From the NCBI RefSeq assembly GCF_035958815.1, contig NZ_CP108383.1, forward strand, positions 5,952,001-6,016,000: 64,000 bases of DNA, written 5' to 3'. Made by a program: the position numbers and the translations under genes. Under the pieces are notes generated by a model. The model was not told the DNA's origin, searched no databases, and worked only from the letters and a program-made list of their open reading frames with translations. Positions 32,796 to 43,039 of the stretch are shown here, in pieces (the stretch's first letter is position 1; each line of letters starts with the position of its first letter). The stretch is from Nocardia sp. NBC_01327. GTDB taxonomy: Bacteria > Actinomycetota > Actinomycetes > Mycobacteriales > Mycobacteriaceae.

Positions 32796-33389
32796 ATGAC
32801 CAAAGTCTTCAGCGCCCACGCCGTGTCGGTCGATGGGTACATCACCGGCCGCAATCCCGACGCCGAACACGGACTCGGTGACGGCGGAATGCTCTTCGAC
32901 TGGTATTTCAACGGCGATACCCCTAGTCAGGTATTCGACGGATTCGCACTGAGCGAGCCGAGCGCAAAAGTCTTCGACACCCTGGCCGCGCGCGTGGGAG
33001 CGGTTGTGGCAGGGCGCAATACGTATGAGGACTCCAGCCACTTCGGCGGCGGCAGCCCGCACCCGTCTGCCCGGCTGCACGTCCTGAGCCACCGCCCCGC
33101 ACCGGAGATCACCGAGCGGCAGACGCTCGTCACCACGGGAATCGAGGATGCGATCGCGGCAGCTCGCGCGGCCGCAGGCGACCGCGATGTCGCTCTCATG
33201 GGCGGCGGCGTCGTCACCGCGGCCCTGCGGGCCGGACTGGTCGACGAGGTGATCCTGCATCAGGTCCCCATCCTGCTCGGCAGCGGGCGCCCCTTCTTCC
33301 CATCACTCCCCGAGCACGTGCGCCTGCACCTGGTCGAAGCCATCCCGGCCCCGGGCGTCACCCATCTGCACTACGAGGTGCGGCGATGA
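32796..33389 (+). CDS. Dihydrofolate reductase/RibD C-terminal-family protein
   Basis: A 197-residue protein with the DHFR-like start FSAHAVSVDGYITGRNPDAE and the MGGGVVTAALRAGLVDEVIL strand of the RibD C-terminal fold, which reduces a pteridine- or pyrimidine-type substrate with NADPH. Such stand-alone proteins are common in actinomycetes, but the physiological substrate is not known. The stop overlaps the next start (ATGA). It is the first gene of an HxlR-controlled operon. Confidence 0.88.
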   Translation: MTKVFSAHAVSVDGYITGRNPDAEHGLGDGGMLFDWYFNGDTPSQVFDGFALSEPSAKVFDTLAARVGAVVAGRNTYEDSSHFGGGSPHPSARLHVLSHRPAPEITERQTLVTTGIEDAIAAARAAAGDRDVALMGGGVVTAALRAGLVDEVILHQVPILLGSGRPFFPSLPEHVRLHLVEAIPAPGVTHLHYEVRR

Positions 33390-33751
33390 GCCTCGATCCG
33401 GATGTGCGCCGCGTACTCGACGGCGCCCCGCACGCCCACGTCGCCACCGTCCTCCCCGACGGCGCTCCCCATGCCGTCCCCGTCTACATCGGCACCGAAG
33501 GCGACCGCATCGCGATGTTCACCGGCCCGGGCTCCCGCAAAGCTCGCAACCTGCGCCGAGATCCACGAGTGGCCCTCTCGATCACCCCCGCCGACAACTT
33601 CTTCCACCCGGTGATCATTCGAGGCAGGGTGGTCGAGTGGCTCGACGGCGATGCTGCCTGGACCATCGTCGACCGAATCGCCATGAAGTACACCGGCTCC
33701 CCCTACCCCCGGACCCACGATCGAGTCGTCCTCCTCATCGACCCCGAGTAG
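33386..33751 (+). CDS. PPOX-class flavin/F420-dependent enzyme
   Basis: A 121-residue split-barrel protein of the pyridoxamine-5'-phosphate-oxidase-like class: HAHVATVLPDGAPHAVPVYI, then RKARNLRRDPRVALSITP. In mycolic actinomycetes many members use F420 to reduce or protect against small molecules. It is translationally coupled to the DHFR-like protein upstream. The substrate is unknown. Confidence 0.87.
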   Translation: MSLDPDVRRVLDGAPHAHVATVLPDGAPHAVPVYIGTEGDRIAMFTGPGSRKARNLRRDPRVALSITPADNFFHPVIIRGRVVEWLDGDAAWTIVDRIAMKYTGSPYPRTHDRVVLLIDPE

Positions 33752-33804
33752 CAGCCGCCTTGCCGTCGAGAGACGGAAATACGGCCGTGCGGCAGGATAT
33801 CGAT

Positions 33805-34458
33805 GTGACTGAGTTTCTCGACGATACGCGGCTGGAACAGAGTTCGGTCGTGGCCAACTCCGCGATGAACCGTGACCGCCGACTCCCCGCGTACCGCCGC
33901 GAACTCGGCTTCGACCCGGTGGCATGGCTGGCCGCACGACAGGCGCCCCAGCGCTGGCTGGACATCGGATGCGGCAGCGGCCACGCCCTCTTCGAAGCAG
34001 CTCGGTCGCTGCCCCGACAGGTCCAGATCATCGGCCTCGACCTCGTCGGCTACTTTGCCGGATCCCCGTGCCCCGGAATCGATTTGGTCACCGGTTCGGT
34101 GCTGACCTGGACCCCGGACACTCAGGTGGACCTCATCACAGCCGTCCACAGCCTGCACTACATCGGCGACAAACTCGAAGCGCTGACACGAATGTCGTCC
34201 TGGCTCACCACCGATGGACAATTCGCCGCCAACTTCGATGCCTCCTCGGTGCGCTGGGCCGACGGCTCCCCGATCGGCAGGAGATTCACTACCGCCCTGC
34301 GGGGCAACGGATTCCACTACGACGCCCGGAATCGAAGACTTACCCGCACCGGGCACGCGATTCCTGGATGGGAGTTCCGGTATCTCGGCGCCGATGACCA
34401 CGCCGGGCCGAACTACACCGGACAGGACAGCGTCAGCTCGCATTACGACCGCAGCTGA
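33805..34458 (+). CDS. SAM-dependent methyltransferase
   Basis: A 217-residue class I methyltransferase with the SAM loop WLDIGCGSGHALFEAARSLP and a DLVTGSVL strand. GTG 33805 is preceded by AGGAT at six bases, so I prefer it to GTG 33787. It follows the PPOX gene by 53 bases and may be a separate unit. The acceptor is unknown; no domain beyond the Rossmann fold is visible. Confidence 0.8.
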   Translation: MTEFLDDTRLEQSSVVANSAMNRDRRLPAYRRELGFDPVAWLAARQAPQRWLDIGCGSGHALFEAARSLPRQVQIIGLDLVGYFAGSPCPGIDLVTGSVLTWTPDTQVDLITAVHSLHYIGDKLEALTRMSSWLTTDGQFAANFDASSVRWADGSPIGRRFTTALRGNGFHYDARNRRLTRTGHAIPGWEFRYLGADDHAGPNYTGQDSVSSHYDRS

Positions 34459-34463
34459 ACACC

Positions 34464-34536
34464 GGCCTGAGCGGTCAGAAATCGTTCCCGGGCAACAAAT
34501 ATTGCCGGGATGTCGAGATATTTGACCGCTCAGGCC
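34464..34536. terminator. Nested double hairpin between convergent genes
   Basis: GGCCTGAGCGGTCA (34464-34477) and TGACCGCTCAGGCC (34523-34536) form a perfect 14-base outer stem. Inside, TCCCGGGCAA (34486-34495) and TTGCCGGGA (34502-34510) pair with a one-base bulge. The 73-base element sits between the convergent methyltransferase and EthD genes. It can end transcripts from both sides, but the two-level structure is more elaborate than a normal terminator and might be a mobile or repeated element. Confidence 0.65.
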
Positions 34537-34575
34537 GAGCCGCTCTGGATATCGGGCTGCCTTTCGAGGGGCGGG

Positions 34576-34896
34576 TCAGTCGTCCTCGAGGATTTCCGCG
34601 AAGGCGATGATCACGCCCCCGGTGGCGTGTTCGAGGGTGGCGGCGACCAGGGGGCCTGCTTCGGAGGCAGCGGCGCTGGCGGAGGCGTAATCGGTGAAGT
34701 AGAGATCCAGGAGTCGGTAGGCGGGGGTTGGGCTGCCGTCTTCCTTGGGCCAGACCTTGGAGGTCTGCAGTTTGGTGAGACCGGGGAGTTTGCGCGCCAG
34801 GGTGAGTTGGTCGGGGTAGGCCGACTCGAAGGCGCCGGGGTCGGTGGGATTGGAATAGACGAAGGTGATCTTGGTGGTATTGCCGTGCTCGGTCAT
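34576..34896 (-). CDS. EthD-family protein
   Basis: A 106-residue ferredoxin-like dimeric alpha-beta barrel protein: ITFVYSNPTDPGAFESAYPD, then LPGLTKLQTSK fit the EthD/DUF domain. EthD proteins accompany P450 or dehydratase systems, and some are stress-linked; no P450 is adjacent. GAGAGG seven bases before ATG 34896 fixes the start. It is divergent from the AraC gene, which is likely to control it. Confidence 0.88.
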   Translation of the reverse strand: MTEHGNTTKITFVYSNPTDPGAFESAYPDQLTLARKLPGLTKLQTSKVWPKEDGSPTPAYRLLDLYFTDYASASAAASEAGPLVAATLEHATGGVIIAFAEILEDD

Positions 34897-34983
34897 TGCT
34901 GACCTCTCCGTTAGTCTCCGTTGATACCAGCGAGCGCACCCGCTCACGGTTGTCGACACTAGCCAGAGGAATGGGTAGCGACT

Positions 34984-35928
34984 ATGACCCAACCGCCGGT
35001 AAATCTTGCCGATCGTCCAGCGACACAGGCTGATTCGCCAGCTGACCAGTCGGACGACCTACTCTCGGAACTACTCCGGAGCGTGCGTCTGAGCGGTGAA
35101 CGGACCACCGAATACGGTCCGCCGCACACCTTCTCGATCGGCTTCGCCGATACCGGCAGCCTGCACATCATCGAAGCGGGCGAGCTCGAGCTCCGAATCG
35201 ACGGCGATTCCCACGTCGAACAACTCAGGTGCGGCGATGTTGTCCTGCTCCCGCGCGGCGACCCCCACCACATCAGCAATGCGGGCAACCGCACATCAGC
35301 GAGCGCCGCGGAGAACAACGCATCCGAGCCGGCGCGCTGGCTCTGCGGCACATTCGCCATCGGCGACCCACAGGCGAGCCACCTGCTCGGGAGCCTGCCG
35401 CCCGTGATCATCCTCGGCGACGCCCGCGCCCCGGCCCCCGAGGGCCTCGCAGTGGCGCGCAGGATGCTCCTGATCGAAATGCATTCGCCCTCACAGGGAT
35501 CGGCGGTCATGATCGCCCGCATCCTCGATCTGATCTTCATCCAGATCCTGCGCGCCTGGGCCGCGGGCAAGGACGCCGAACCCAACTGGCTCGCCGGTGC
35601 ATTCGACCCGCAGATCGGGTTGACCCTCAGCGCGATCCACCGAAACCCCGGCCACGACTGGACAGTCGAGGAGCTGGCCCACACCTGCAACCTGTCCCGG
35701 TCGACCTTCGCCGCACGGTTCGTCGCTCGCGTCGGGAAGCCCCCGGCCACCTATCTCGCGCACGTCCGCCTCGATGCCGCCACCGAACTGCTCCGCAGCA
35801 CCTCCCTGCCGGTCACGCTCATCGCGGAGCGCGTCGGCTACACCTCGGAGGCCGCATTCAGCCGGGCGTTCAAGAACCGCTACGGCACACCACCCGCGCG
35901 CTGGCGACGAGAGAGGCCGGGACGCTGA
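34984..35928 (+). CDS. AraC-family regulator with cupin sensor domain
   Basis: A 314-residue regulator: N-terminal cupin (FSIGFADTGSLHIIEAGELE, GDVVLLPRGDPHHI) followed by two helix-turn-helix motifs (WTVEELAHTCNLSRSTFAAR and VTLIAERVGYTSEAAFSRAF). The cupin resembles the CmrA/AraC-cupin_6 type that senses redox or small ligands. It is divergent from the EthD gene. The strong hairpin at 35954 ends its transcript. Confidence 0.88.
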   Translation: MTQPPVNLADRPATQADSPADQSDDLLSELLRSVRLSGERTTEYGPPHTFSIGFADTGSLHIIEAGELELRIDGDSHVEQLRCGDVVLLPRGDPHHISNAGNRTSASAAENNASEPARWLCGTFAIGDPQASHLLGSLPPVIILGDARAPAPEGLAVARRMLLIEMHSPSQGSAVMIARILDLIFIQILRAWAAGKDAEPNWLAGAFDPQIGLTLSAIHRNPGHDWTVEELAHTCNLSRSTFAARFVARVGKPPATYLAHVRLDAATELLRSTSLPVTLIAERVGYTSEAAFSRAFKNRYGTPPARWRRERPGR

Positions 35929-35953
35929 CGAACCCGGTCCGAAGCACGCGAAA

Positions 35954-35986
35954 GACCCCGCCCGGATGTAGGGTCCGGGCGGGGTC
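35954..35986. terminator. Strong hairpin terminator after the AraC gene
   Basis: GACCCCGCCCGG and CCGGGCGGGGTC form a perfect 12-base stem with a nine-base loop, located between the convergent AraC and exported-protein genes. Confidence 0.85.
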
Positions 35987-36022
35987 CGTGTCCCCCGGGC
36001 GAGGTTCGCCGGGTCAGGCCAG

Positions 36023-36721
36023 CTACTTCGCGGGAGTGAAGGGCTGGTTGATCGTGGTGAAGTACTGCACCGCGGCCAGGATGGCGACCGGGGCGGTAAT
36101 CAGGAGCTGCCCGGCGAGGGTGCCGAGGAAGCCGATGGCCGCCATGCCGCCGATGCAGCCGAGGACGGCGGCGGGAACGATGGGGCCGAAGAGACCGACG
36201 ATGGCGGCAGCGGCAGCGCCGGCGCCGACAACGCCGCCGATGATGCAACCGACAGCGCCGCCGCCGAGACCACCGGTCAGGGTGCCGATGGCGGCACCGG
36301 TGGCGATGGTGTCACGCATACGGCCCCAGGCGGCCTGCTCGCGGTCGTAGGGGGTCTTCCAGGGGGCTGTGTCGTCGAAGGGCAGCGCGACCGGCTGGTA
36401 GACAGCCTTGTCGATCTCCAGCTCCGGGGTCAGGGTGGCGGTGTGGTCGCTGATCTCAGCGGCGATCGGGAAGACGAAATCGTCCACCCGGAAGGACAAT
36501 TCGGTGCCGCCGAGCACGGCGCCATTGGCAGCCTTGATCTTGAAGACGCCGTTCTCATTGGTCAGCGAGCCGGCATCGGTCTTGATGATCGTCGACTTCT
36601 CGGTATTGGTCGCCGTGAAGTTCACGGCCTCGTTCTGATCAGCCTGGGCCGCTCCGGTGGCCCCGGCGGCAAAGCCCAGCGCGGCGACGAGCAGCGCGGA
36701 CGCCGCAGCAGTCTTCCTCAT
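36023..36721 (-). CDS. Exported glycine-zipper-type membrane or envelope protein
   Basis: A 232-residue protein with a Sec signal peptide (MRKTAAASALLVAALGFAAG, cleavage likely after AQA at residue 27). The middle is a beta-rich domain (VLGGTELSFRVDDFVFPIA), and the C-terminus carries Gly/Ala-rich hydrophobic segments (GTLTGGLGGGAVGCIIGGVV and following). Such proteins occur as families in Nocardia and may act at the cell envelope; no enzymatic motif is visible. It probably lies across or next to the membrane after secretion. Confidence 0.78.
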   Translation of the reverse strand: MRKTAAASALLVAALGFAAGATGAAQADQNEAVNFTATNTEKSTIIKTDAGSLTNENGVFKIKAANGAVLGGTELSFRVDDFVFPIAAEISDHTATLTPELEIDKAVYQPVALPFDDTAPWKTPYDREQAAWGRMRDTIATGAAIGTLTGGLGGGAVGCIIGGVVGAGAAAAAIVGLFGPIVPAAVLGCIGGMAAIGFLGTLAGQLLITAPVAILAAVQYFTTINQPFTPAK

Positions 36722-36765
36722 CTTGGTTTCTTCTTCTCTCTGTCATTCCCCGAATCGGGAACTAG

Positions 36766-36783
36766 GCACGTGGATTTACGTGC
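36766..36783. terminator. Small hairpin between reductase and exported-protein genes
   Basis: GCACGT-N6-ACGTGC, with a second short inverted repeat (TTCCC/GGGAA, 36746-36761) beside it. Both genes run leftward, so it may end the reductase transcript or form part of the exported-protein leader. Confidence 0.35.
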
Positions 36784-36827
36784 TTGTCTGTCGCGCGTGA
36801 TTCCCTCGGGGACAGGGCCTTTCGCCG

Positions 36828-37754
36828 TCACAGGTCCAGGACCAGCAGATCCGAGCGCGCCCGGGAGACGCAGGGCATGAGGGTCGCCCCGGCCTCGCGC
36901 TCGGCGGCGGTCAGCACCGTGTCGCGGTGCTCGATCTCGCCTTCCAGCACCGGCGTCTCACAGCTGCCGCAGGTGCCTTCCCGGCACGAGGTGATGACCT
37001 CGATGCCCGCGCTCTCCAGCACCTCGACGATGGTCCGGTCCGCCGCGACCCGCAGCGTGCGCCCGGTGCGAGCCAGTCGCAGTTCGAACGCCCGATCACC
37101 GGTCGTATCCACCTGTTTCGGCACGAATCGCTCGGTGCGCACCTCGAGTCCCGCCAGCGCGCCTTCGGTTTCGACGACGTTCAGCAGCGGCTCGGGTCCA
37201 CAGCAGTACACCGTGCTGCCCGCATGCTCGGCGAGGATCGTCGCGATCGGCAGCAGCCCGCTCTCGTCCTGCGGCATGAGATGCACCCGCTGGTGCCGCA
37301 ATTCGCTCTCGAAGGACAGGTGTGCCCGCGTCCGCGCCCCGTAGTAGAGCGACCAGCGCGCTCCCGCACGCTGCGCCGCCGCCAGCATGGGCAGGATCGG
37401 CGTAATGCCGATCCCGCCCGCTACGAACAGGTACGCGTCACTGGGCACCAGTTCGAAGTTGTTGCGCGGCTGCGAAACCCGGAGCTGCGTCCCGGGCTCA
37501 GCGGTGCGGTGCAGATGATCGGAACCGCCGCGCCCGGCCGGTTCGTGCAGGATGGCAATGCGCCAGTGCCGCTCATCGGCAGGATCGCCGCACAGCGAGT
37601 ACTGCCGCACACCGGCCGCACCGGCGCTCACATCGATGTGCGCGCCCGGCGTCCAGTGCGGCAGCGGCCCGCCATCGACGTCCGCCAGCTCGAGAGCGAA
37701 TACACCCTCGGCCACATCACGTCGATCGGTCACCCGAACCGTCAGGTCGGTCAT
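36828..37754 (-). CDS. VanB-type ferredoxin reductase (phthalate dioxygenase reductase family)
   Basis: A 308-residue reductase: an FMN/FAD-binding barrel (RQYSLCGDP, then HIDVSAG), an NAD-binding domain (AYLFVAGGIGITPILPML) and a C-terminal plant-type [2Fe-2S] ferredoxin (CREGTCGSCE and a later MPCVSRA). This three-domain order is used by Rieske oxygenases to feed electrons. No oxygenase adjoins it, but a lone Rieske gene sits at 15663, so they may be partners at a distance. Confidence 0.9.
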   Translation of the reverse strand: MTDLTVRVTDRRDVAEGVFALELADVDGGPLPHWTPGAHIDVSAGAAGVRQYSLCGDPADERHWRIAILHEPAGRGGSDHLHRTAEPGTQLRVSQPRNNFELVPSDAYLFVAGGIGITPILPMLAAAQRAGARWSLYYGARTRAHLSFESELRHQRVHLMPQDESGLLPIATILAEHAGSTVYCCGPEPLLNVVETEGALAGLEVRTERFVPKQVDTTGDRAFELRLARTGRTLRVAADRTIVEVLESAGIEVITSCREGTCGSCETPVLEGEIEHRDTVLTAAEREAGATLMPCVSRARSDLLVLDL

Positions 37755-37898
37755 CGCATCCCCTCGGTGGAATCAGCGTCGGGATCACCCTGACCGAGCA
37801 GTACCGTTGATCGCGCGCCGGTAGCGGGAGTCGATTCGTACGATCGGCTCTGCCTATCGCCCGGACCTGACACGCTGCGGCGGACCGACACTGACCCC

Positions 37899-39059
37899 AT
37901 GAGCGCTGTGACGGAGCTGGTCGAGCAGACCAGACAGTTCGTTATTGATCACGTCATACCGGTCGAACGGGAGGTGGTGGTCGACGGTCGCGTCACCGAT
38001 GACGAGATGCGACTGGACCTGCAGAAGAAGGCGAAGGCCGCAGGGGTTTTCGGTCCCCTGTCGGACCCGCGCTACGGCGGTCTCGGCCTGGACACCCGCG
38101 GCCAGGCGCAGGTGCTGGAGGCCGCGGGCGCCAGCCTGCTCGGCCCCCTGGCGGTGAACGCCTGGGCCCCCGACGACGGCAATATCCACCTGCTGGCGCA
38201 TGTCGCCAATGCCGAACAGCAGGAACGGTATCTGGCCCCGCTGGCCTCCGGCGAGGTCCGCTCGGCCATCGCCCTGACCGAGCCCGCCCCCGGCGCCGGC
38301 TCGGATCCGCGCATGCTGCAGACCACCGCGCAGGAGACCGACACCGGCTGGGTCATCAATGGCGCCAAGCACTTCACCACCGGTGCGAACGGCGCGGCCT
38401 TCATCATCTGTGTCGCCATGACCACCGACGGCCCCACCATGTTCCTGGTCGATCAGGACAATCCGGGTCTGCAGGTGGGCCGCCGCATGCGCACCCTGGA
38501 TCACACCAGCGCTCCCGGCGGGCACTGCGAGGTCAATTTCGCCGACTGCGAGGTGTCCGACGCCGCGGTGCTCGGCCAGGTGGGCCGCGGCCTGGAGCTG
38601 GCGCAGGTCCGCCTCGCCCCGTCGCGCCTGACCTTCTGCATGAACTGGCTCGGCCTCGCGGTGCGGGCGCAGCAGTTGACCATCGACCACATCACCGGCC
38701 GGCACTCCTTCGGTGTTCCGATCGCCGAACACGGTCTGGCGCAGGGCCTCATCGCCGACAGCGAGATCGATATCGCCGCCGCCCGCAGCCTGGTCCGCGC
38801 GACCGCCGAGACCATCGATATCCACGGACCGACCTCCCCGCAGGCCCGCCACGAGACCTCGATCGCGAAAACCTTCGTCTCCGAGGCGGTCTGGCGGGTG
38901 CTCGATCGCGCGGTGCAGCTGCACGGCGCACTGGGCGTCACCGAAGACCACCTGGTCGCCCGATTCCTGGTCGAGGCCAGGGCATTCCGCATCTACGAGG
39001 GTCCGTCCGAGGTACTGCGCTGGTCGATCGCCCGGCGCGTACTGCGCGGACCGCGCTGA
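37899..39059 (+). CDS. Acyl-CoA dehydrogenase
   Basis: A 386-residue flavoenzyme with the ACAD signature: TEPAPGAGSDPRML (FAD/substrate contact), the long helical C-terminus and IYEGPSEVLRWSIARRVLRG at the end, a variant of the IYEGT-like motif. It oxidises acyl-CoA to the trans-2-enoyl form. A GACACT box six bases before ATG 37899 is a weak leaderless candidate. It begins an eight-gene rightward run that continues into the importer genes. Confidence 0.92.
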   Translation: MSAVTELVEQTRQFVIDHVIPVEREVVVDGRVTDDEMRLDLQKKAKAAGVFGPLSDPRYGGLGLDTRGQAQVLEAAGASLLGPLAVNAWAPDDGNIHLLAHVANAEQQERYLAPLASGEVRSAIALTEPAPGAGSDPRMLQTTAQETDTGWVINGAKHFTTGANGAAFIICVAMTTDGPTMFLVDQDNPGLQVGRRMRTLDHTSAPGGHCEVNFADCEVSDAAVLGQVGRGLELAQVRLAPSRLTFCMNWLGLAVRAQQLTIDHITGRHSFGVPIAEHGLAQGLIADSEIDIAAARSLVRATAETIDIHGPTSPQARHETSIAKTFVSEAVWRVLDRAVQLHGALGVTEDHLVARFLVEARAFRIYEGPSEVLRWSIARRVLRGPR

Positions 39060-39073
39060 AAGGAACGATCATC

Positions 39074-39601
39074 ATGACCACCAGAACCCTCCCCGGATTC
39101 GGCGCCGCCTACCCGGACCTCGATCCCGCCGCCATCGATTACGAATACCTGCGGGCGGTGTCGCAGGCCCTGGTCCCCTTCGGCCGCCACGTCGGCACCG
39201 TCATCAGCGAAATCAGCCCCGACCGCTCGGTCGTGGAGATCCCGCCGGGCGATACCGTCGGCAATCACATGGGCACCGTGCACGCCGGTGCGCTGTTCAC
39301 CGCCGCCGATATCGCCGGTGCGGCAGCGTTTGTCGGCGCGGCGGCCGCTCGCCTGCACACCGTGGAGGCGCTGGTGCTGCGCGGCGGCACCGCCTCGTAC
39401 CGCAAACCGGCGCAGGGCCGCATTCGTGCCGTCGCCACCGTCGATCTGCGCGAACTCGCCGACATTCTCGCCGCGACCACCTCCTCGCGCTTCGAATTGT
39501 CCGGCAAGGCAGTACTTCTCGACGACAACGAGGTGGCGGTCGCCAAATTCACCTTCGACTACGTCTGCATGGTGACCATCGCCGGAACGGAACTGTCGTG
39601 A
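39074..39601 (+). CDS. Hotdog-fold thioesterase-like protein (DUF4442/PaaI group)
   Basis: A 175-residue protein with NHMGTVHAGALFTAADIAGA, the hotdog helix entry with His-Ala-Gly, and a strand-rich remainder. It follows the acyl-CoA dehydrogenase by 14 bases and overlaps the next gene (GTGA). It probably cleaves or edits acyl-CoA intermediates, but members of this group are poorly characterised. Confidence 0.82.
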   Translation: MTTRTLPGFGAAYPDLDPAAIDYEYLRAVSQALVPFGRHVGTVISEISPDRSVVEIPPGDTVGNHMGTVHAGALFTAADIAGAAAFVGAAAARLHTVEALVLRGGTASYRKPAQGRIRAVATVDLRELADILAATTSSRFELSGKAVLLDDNEVAVAKFTFDYVCMVTIAGTELS

Positions 39602-40491
39602 CCACCGCGACGCCCAAACCGCCGTCGGAGTTCAGCACTCTGGAATCCACGCGGGTCTCCCCCGCCGACGGTATCGAGTTCACCCTCCGCTGGCTGCCCG
39701 CCGAGCGCGCCGACGCACCGGTCGTGCTGATCCTGCCCGCCATGGCGATGAAGGCGCGCAATTACCTGGCGCTCGCCAAAGGACTTCAGGCGCAGGGCCT
39801 TTCGGTGGCAACTGTCGATCTGCGCGCACACGGTGAGGCCCGGCCCGCACTGGGCGATCACACCGACTTCGGCTACCGCGAGATGATCGAGATCGATCTG
39901 CCCGCCATTGTCGCCGCGGTCGAAGAGCGCTTCCCGGGAGCGCCGGTCCACCTGTTCGGCCACAGTCTGGGCGGTCAGCTCGCCCTGCTGTTCGCCGCCG
40001 CCGAACCCGGCCGCGTCGCCGGCGTGACCGTCATCGGCACCGGCACGGTGTTCTGGTGGGCATTCGGCCCGCGCCGCTGGTTCGAGGCGCTGAGCCAGAT
40101 CCAGTGGATCGGCATCAAATCGCGGATCTCGGGCCACTGGCCCGGCGGTGTGCTGATTCCGGCCCCGATGCCCGGCGGCGTCATGATCGACTGGTCGATC
40201 CACTCGCTGACCAGCTACTACCGCCCGCGCGGCACCAGCCGCAAATACAACACCCTGCTCGCCGCCCTGAAGCTGCCGGTGCTGGTCATCTCGCTGGATC
40301 AGGACGTGCTCGGCCCGAAATCCAATGTGGACTTCCTGGTGTCGCGCATGCCCGCCGCCCAGGTGACCCAGTGGCATATCGACGAGAACTCGCCGATCCA
40401 GCATCGCGATCACTTCCTGTGGGTGAAGGACGCACCGGCCGTCGCGGCGGGTGTGGCGGGATGGATCACGACCGGCGCACAGCCGGTCTGA
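39598..40491 (+). CDS. Alpha/beta-hydrolase, monoacylglycerol-lipase/S33-like
   Basis: A 297-residue hydrolase with the nucleophile elbow LFGHSLGGQLALL, an early ILPAMAMKAR oxyanion segment and a final HRDHFLW that supplies the catalytic histidine. It is probably a lipase or lysophospholipase. The GTG start overlaps the thioesterase stop. Its place just before an importer for glycerophosphodiester-like compounds fits a role in trimming lipids. Confidence 0.88.
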   Translation: MTTATPKPPSEFSTLESTRVSPADGIEFTLRWLPAERADAPVVLILPAMAMKARNYLALAKGLQAQGLSVATVDLRAHGEARPALGDHTDFGYREMIEIDLPAIVAAVEERFPGAPVHLFGHSLGGQLALLFAAAEPGRVAGVTVIGTGTVFWWAFGPRRWFEALSQIQWIGIKSRISGHWPGGVLIPAPMPGGVMIDWSIHSLTSYYRPRGTSRKYNTLLAALKLPVLVISLDQDVLGPKSNVDFLVSRMPAAQVTQWHIDENSPIQHRDHFLWVKDAPAVAAGVAGWITTGAQPV

Positions 40492-40500
40492 AGGAGAAAC

Positions 40501-41634
<1,134 letters not shown>

Positions 41635-41668
41635 CTTCCGTACGACCCATTCGATGAGGAGAAATACC

Positions 41669-43039
41669 GTGAAACGCACCCTGCCCCTTGCGGGCTTGGT
41701 GTTCGCCGCCACGCTCGCGCTCACCAGCTGCGGGCTCGGCGGCACCACCTCCACCGACTCCACCGCCACCGGACAGGTCCCCGAGCTCAAGCCGGACCAG
41801 CAGGTGTCGATCGTGTTCGAGTCCTACAACTACGGCCTGGCCGGCGCGTGGACCGACACCTTCAACTCGCTGATCTCCGATTTCGGCAAGAGATTCCCGA
41901 ATATCAAGGTCACCGCGCAGAAGCCGCAGGGCAACAGCCCGAACCCGGCCACCGACACCATCTCCAGCATTCAGAACCAGATGGTCGCCGGCACGCCGCC
42001 GGATGTGGCCCAATTGGGTTTCAGCGACCTGGATTTCACCATCCACCAGCTGCAGGCGAAATCCCTCGACACGCTATTCGGCAAGCAGGCGGTCCAGGCG
42101 AATTTCGACGGCGCCACCTTCCCGTTCGCCCCGAAGGCCCGCACCCTCGACGATTGGGACGGGCAGACCTACGGTGTGCCGTTCGTCTTCTCCACCCCGG
42201 TGCTGTATTACAACGCCAGCCTCTTCAGCCAGGCCGGGCTCGATCCGAACAAGCCGCCGGCCACCTGGCAGGAGGTCGCGGACGCGTCCAAGGCGATCAA
42301 TACCAAGACCGGTAAGGACGGCGTCTACATCGACTGCCTGACCAAGGCCGCCAAGGACTGGTGCTTCCAGTCCATGGTGCGTTCCAATGGCGGGCGGGTC
42401 ATCTCCGAGGATCGCCATTCGCTGACCTATGCCGACGATCCGTCCGTACAGGTCACCAAGATGGCCCAGGATCTGGTCAATGCCGGCGAAATGCCGAAGC
42501 TGGCGCAGAAGCAGGGCTACGAGGCGTTCGCTCGCGGCGATATCGGCATGATCCTGGAGACCAGCTCCATTCAGGGCACCTTCACGGCGGGCGCCAAGGA
42601 CAAGTGGGATCTGCGCGCCGCGGCCATGCCGAGCTTCGGACCCAAGCCGACCGTGCCCACCAATTCCGGTGCGGGCCTGCACATCCTGTCCAAGGACCCG
42701 GCCAAGCAGCGGGCGGCCTGGGAGCTGATCAAGTTCCTCACCAGTGAGGATTCCTACACCAGGATCACCACCAATATCGGCTACCTGCCGCTGCGCAGCG
42801 ATATGCTCACCGCGCCGGGCGTGCTGCACGACTGGGCCGCGAAGAATCCGCTGGTCACCCCGAATGTCGCGCAGCTGGCGAATATGGAGCCGTGGGTTTC
42901 CATGCCGGGCAATAACTATCTGCAGGTCCGCGACGGCATGATGGACGCGGTCGAGTCGATCGTCTTCCAGGGCAAGGATCCGCAGTCCACACTCACCGCC
43001 GCTCGTAACGAGGGCGCCAAACTGCTGCCGGCATCATGA
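41669..43039 (+). CDS. ugpB: ABC transporter substrate-binding lipoprotein (UgpB-like)
   Basis: A 456-residue extracellular binding protein with a lipoprotein signal (VFAATLALTSC, lipid-modified Cys21) followed by the family-1 solute-binding fold (VSIVFESYNYGLAGAW, GTPPDVAQLGFSDL, ARGDIGMILETSS, GAGLHILSKDPAK). GAGGAG seven bases before GTG 41669 fixes the start. The usual ligand in the UgpB class is glycerol-3-phosphate or glycerophosphocholine. Overlap with the metallophosphoesterase (ATGA) supports the phosphodiester idea. Confidence 0.85.
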   Translation: MKRTLPLAGLVFAATLALTSCGLGGTTSTDSTATGQVPELKPDQQVSIVFESYNYGLAGAWTDTFNSLISDFGKRFPNIKVTAQKPQGNSPNPATDTISSIQNQMVAGTPPDVAQLGFSDLDFTIHQLQAKSLDTLFGKQAVQANFDGATFPFAPKARTLDDWDGQTYGVPFVFSTPVLYYNASLFSQAGLDPNKPPATWQEVADASKAINTKTGKDGVYIDCLTKAAKDWCFQSMVRSNGGRVISEDRHSLTYADDPSVQVTKMAQDLVNAGEMPKLAQKQGYEAFARGDIGMILETSSIQGTFTAGAKDKWDLRAAAMPSFGPKPTVPTNSGAGLHILSKDPAKQRAAWELIKFLTSEDSYTRITTNIGYLPLRSDMLTAPGVLHDWAAKNPLVTPNVAQLANMEPWVSMPGNNYLQVRDGMMDAVESIVFQGKDPQSTLTAARNEGAKLLPAS

